A stretch of 8,913 nt of DNA, taken from assembly GCA_020697375.1 (NCBI GenBank), contig JAJFBJ010000123.1:1-8913 (forward strand), in the 5' to 3' direction. This DNA is from Nitrospira sp. Lineage in GTDB: Bacteria > Nitrospirota > Nitrospiria > Nitrospirales > Nitrospiraceae. The translations under genes and the position numbers were made by a program. The notes below the pieces were generated by a model. That model had not been told where the DNA came from. It did no database searches and saw only the letters and a list, made by a program, of their open reading frames with translations. Below are positions 6,351 through 8,913 of this stretch, one piece after another (the first letter of the stretch is position 1; every line of letters starts with the position of its first letter).

Positions 6351-6359
6351 GGAGGAGGG
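6351..6359 (+). promoter_or_regulatory. Strong ribosome binding site fixing the ATPase start
   Basis: GGAGGAGGG ends 4 nt before the ATG at 6364; its first GGAGG lies 8 nt from it. This decides for ATG 6364 over the in-frame GTG at 6235, which would lie upstream of the promoter and repeats. Confidence 0.85.
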
Positions 6360-6363
6360 AAGC

Positions 6364-8862
6364 ATGCCGATCAGGAAGAGCTCGTCGCCGGGAAAAGTGG
6401 CTCCATCCGGCCGGCAGCCCGACATGCAAGACTTTGAAAGGCTCGGTGTGTTCTATCTCGGCCGTCCCTTTGATCCGGCCGCCAAGCAGACCAAGCCGGG
6501 ATGGCTGCTCTACGATTCCAAAGATCTCCTGACGCATGCGGTGTGCGTCGGTATGACGGGAAGCGGCAAGACCGGTCTCTGCATCGGCTTGTTGGAGGAG
6601 GCGGCGATCGACGGGATTCCGGCCATCGTCATCGATCCTAAAGGCGATCTTGCCAACCTCCTGCTCACGTTCCCGCAACTTCGCGGTGAAGATTTCGCTC
6701 CCTGGGTCAACGAGGAGGACGCGCGAAAAAAAGGGCTATCTGTGTCTGACTATGCCGCCCAGCAAGCCGGGCTATGGCGGAAGGGCCTGGGCGAGTGGGG
6801 GCAAAGCGGCGAGCGTATTCGGAAGTTGCGAGAGGCGGCGGAGTTCGTCATCTATACGCCGGGAAGCAATGCGGGATTGCCCGTGTCGATTCTGAACGCG
6901 TTCGCAGTTCCGCCGGCTTCCGTCATGGAAGACATTGAGTTGTTGCGGCAAGAAATCAGCACCGTCGTCTCAAGCTTGCTCGGCCTCGCTGGTATGAGTG
7001 CAGATCCCATCAAGAGCCCGTCACATATTCTCATGTCGACAATTATAGAAACAGCGTGGAAGAGAGGCCAGGATCTAGACCTTGTGCCACTGATCGAGCA
7101 GATTCAAACGCCTTCGTTTTCTCGTCTGGGAGCAATGGATATCGAGTCTTTCTTTCCTGCCCCTCAAAGATTTGAATTGGCGAAACGACTGAATGGTCTC
7201 ATTGCAGCGCCAAGTTTTGAATCATGGATGGAAGGCGCGCCTCTTGATGTGGGCTCATTTCTCCACACTCAGGACGGCAAGCCACGAATTTCGATTTTTT
7301 CAATAGCGCACCTTAACGATGAAGAGAGAATGGCCTTTGTCACGCTCTTGCTGAACCAGACAGTCAGTTGGATGCGGACGCAGTCCGGTACGACCAGCCT
7401 TCGGGCGATACTGTATATGGATGAGATTTTCGGGTATTTCCCCCCTGTAAAGAACCCTCCGTCAAAGACTCCTTTGCTGACACTCCTGAAACAAGCTCGT
7501 GCCTATGGGATCGGTGTTGTTCTTGCCACGCAGAACCCCGTGGACCTGGACTATAAGGGGCTCTCAAATACAGGTACCTGGTTCATAGGTCGACTACAAA
7601 CTGAGCGCGACAAAGCAAGGGTCATGGAGGGGCTGGAAGGTGCGGCAGCCAGTTCAGGGAAGAAGTTCGACAAGCAAAGGATGGAACAGATTCTAGCCGG
7701 GTTGGGTAATCGAGTGTTTTTGCTCAACAACGTTCACGAGGATGCGCCGGAAATTTTTCAGACAAGATGGACCCTGTCGTATTTGAGGGGCCCAATGACA
7801 CGCGGGCACATCAAGCAGCTCATGGATCCACAGCGCCCCTCAATGTCAGAGACTGCAAACGCTGCGGGGAGCGCGAAGGAAGTTATTGCAGCGAAATTAG
7901 GACGAGTACGCTCTCGACCTATACTTCCTCCCGATATCCTGCAGTACTTCATCCCTGTGCGAAGCTCTCGGCCTGAAGGCGGCAAGTTGGTGTATATGCC
8001 GGTACTGTTCGGATCCTCTGAAGTTCGTGTGTCAGATAAGAAGTTGGGCATCGATGCGAATGAAGATTGTATGTTCACGACCCCGCTAACCGAGGGTCCT
8101 GTCGCAGTTGATTGGGATGATGCGACGCCTGTGCAAGTGGCCGTCAGCGACCTGGAGCACGACCCTCGCGAGTCATCCGAATTTGGGACTCTTCCCTCAG
8201 CGGCAAGTAAGGGCAAAAACTATGAGTTGTGGAAAAAGGACCTCGCAAACTGGCTCTATCGAACCCATGCAGTGGAATTGATGAAGAGCCCGGATGGCAC
8301 ACTTATATCGAAGCCGGATGAGTCCGAGAGAGACTTCAAGATTAGGGTCGGTGAGCAGAATCGAGCATTGAGGGACGTGATTCTGGAAAAACTAAGACGG
8401 AAATATGCGCCGAAGACTGCTGCGTTACAGGAGCGGCTTCGTCGCGCCGAACAGGCGGTTGAGCGCCAGACGTCTGAATCCCAGGCGAGCAAGGTGCAGG
8501 CCGCGCTCTCTGTCGGCGCGTCGATTCTCGGCGCCTTCCTGGGGCGAAAAACGATAAGCGCCGCCAACATCGGAAGGGCATCGACCGCCATTCGTGGTGC
8601 GGGGCGAGTGATGAAGGAGACGCAGGACGTTGGTCAAGCCAAGGACAACGTGGCAGCCTTGGAAGAACAACTGGCGACGCTGGATGCCCAATTCCAAGCC
8701 GATATGGAGGCGGCTGTCGCGCACATTGATGAAAACGTCGATACGTTTGAGAAGATATCTCTGAGACCCACCAAGTCGAATATCACCATCAGACTGTGCG
8801 CCCTTGCCTGGGTTCCATATTGGCAGGATGAAGCCGGGACGCAGGTCCCTGCCTGGCAATGA
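6364..8862 (+). CDS. HerA/VirD4-like P-loop ATPase with C-terminal coiled coils
   Basis: This 832-residue ATPase is of the HerA/FtsK superfamily, hexameric motors that move or unwind DNA. The visible motifs are Walker A GMTGSGKT (63-70), the HerA-group VIDPKGDL (89-96), Walker B AILYMDEI (348-355) with Asp353 and Glu354, and a sensor-like VVLATQNPVDLDYKGLSN (385-402). IGRLQTERDKARV (408-420) may supply the arginine finger. A helical insertion follows Walker A (about 115-160). After the ATPase core (to about 475) come a beta-rich segment (525-600), a charged helical region with coiled coil (660-712), a glycine-rich hydrophobic stretch SVGASILGAFLG (716-727), a second coiled coil (750-795) and a final strand ending in VPYW. 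No nuclease partner such as NurA is visible. The gene is divergent from the pigment-lipid operon and probably unrelated to it. The exact role (DNA repair, conjugation-like or defence) is not determined. Confidence 0.85.
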   Translation: MPIRKSSSPGKVAPSGRQPDMQDFERLGVFYLGRPFDPAAKQTKPGWLLYDSKDLLTHAVCVGMTGSGKTGLCIGLLEEAAIDGIPAIVIDPKGDLANLLLTFPQLRGEDFAPWVNEEDARKKGLSVSDYAAQQAGLWRKGLGEWGQSGERIRKLREAAEFVIYTPGSNAGLPVSILNAFAVPPASVMEDIELLRQEISTVVSSLLGLAGMSADPIKSPSHILMSTIIETAWKRGQDLDLVPLIEQIQTPSFSRLGAMDIESFFPAPQRFELAKRLNGLIAAPSFESWMEGAPLDVGSFLHTQDGKPRISIFSIAHLNDEERMAFVTLLLNQTVSWMRTQSGTTSLRAILYMDEIFGYFPPVKNPPSKTPLLTLLKQARAYGIGVVLATQNPVDLDYKGLSNTGTWFIGRLQTERDKARVMEGLEGAAASSGKKFDKQRMEQILAGLGNRVFLLNNVHEDAPEIFQTRWTLSYLRGPMTRGHIKQLMDPQRPSMSETANAAGSAKEVIAAKLGRVRSRPILPPDILQYFIPVRSSRPEGGKLVYMPVLFGSSEVRVSDKKLGIDANEDCMFTTPLTEGPVAVDWDDATPVQVAVSDLEHDPRESSEFGTLPSAASKGKNYELWKKDLANWLYRTHAVELMKSPDGTLISKPDESERDFKIRVGEQNRALRDVILEKLRRKYAPKTAALQERLRRAEQAVERQTSESQASKVQAALSVGASILGAFLGRKTISAANIGRASTAIRGAGRVMKETQDVGQAKDNVAALEEQLATLDAQFQADMEAAVAHIDENVDTFEKISLRPTKSNITIRLCALAWVPYWQDEAGTQVPAWQ

Positions 8863-8875
8863 CAGGATTATGGCC

Positions 8876-8890
8876 GGGTCCTTAGGACTC
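8876..8890 (+). other. Short hairpin after the ATPase gene, weak terminator candidate
   Basis: GGGTCC-TTA-GGACTC can form a 6-bp stem (one G-U pair) with a 3-nt loop 13 nt after the stop codon. No run of T follows, so it is not a standard intrinsic terminator. The rest of 8863-8913 shows nothing recognisable. Confidence 0.2.
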
Positions 8891-8913
8891 GAGGCAGCAG
8901 AGGATGCTCAAAA

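Noticed and set aside
6235..6363. GTG start at 6235 for the ATPase
   Set aside because: It lacks a Shine-Dalgarno and lies upstream of the likely promoter, while ATG 6364 has a near-perfect one.
8841..8852. Palindrome GCAGG-TC-CCTGC as a terminator
   Set aside because: It lies within the last codons of the ATPase gene, has a 2-nt loop that cannot form a good hairpin, and has no T run after it.

Overview
The window is bacterial, moderately high in GC, and packed with genes. No rRNA, tRNA or clear taxonomic marker is present. The LolA-type carrier, LpxL-type acyltransferase and lipoprotein imply a diderm (Gram-negative) cell. The style is compatible with Nitrospirota or a proteobacterium, but that is only an impression.

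Region 1 (1-6134, minus strand) is one tightly coupled set of eight genes. In order of transcription they are: a small lipoprotein (6134-5865), a NodB-type polysaccharide deacetylase (5848-5024), an acyl carrier protein (5022-4741), an AMP-forming acyl/aryl ligase (4744-3320), a hot-dog 3-hydroxyacyl-ACP dehydratase-like protein (3317-2994), an LpxL/HtrB-type acyltransferase (2997-2083), a LolA-like periplasmic protein (2126-1527), and an MMPL/RND-type exporter that runs off the left edge (1530-1). Most junctions are stop/start overlaps of 4 nt or gaps of 1-16 nt. The set ACP + ligase + dehydratase + acyltransferase + LolA + MMPL exporter is the signature of aryl-polyene / xanthomonadin / flexirubin-like pigment-lipid clusters. 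In these, an aryl starter is activated, loaded on an ACP, extended and dehydrated to a polyene, attached to a lipid and exported to the outer membrane. Ketosynthase, ketoreductase and glycosyltransferase genes are not in view and would be expected beyond position 1 if the pathway is complete. The NodB-type deacetylase and the small lipoprotein at the head of the operon are the least expected members.

Region 2 (6135-6363) is the 229-nt divergent intergenic region. Its right half holds a convincing sigma70-like promoter for the plus-strand gene (TTGCGG-N17-TACAAT, 6282-6310). Two copies of CCGACTGC spaced 11 bp apart lie directly upstream, and a perfect inverted repeat overlaps the -10. The left half serves the minus-strand operon, with a good ribosome binding site but no clear promoter.

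Region 3 (6364-8862, plus strand) is a single 832-residue HerA/VirD4-like P-loop ATPase. It has a clear Walker A, Walker B and sensor region, followed by a C-terminal part with coiled coils around a glycine-rich hydrophobic segment. Its central 1.4 kb is visibly poorer in GC than its ends. The last 51 bases hold only a short hairpin.
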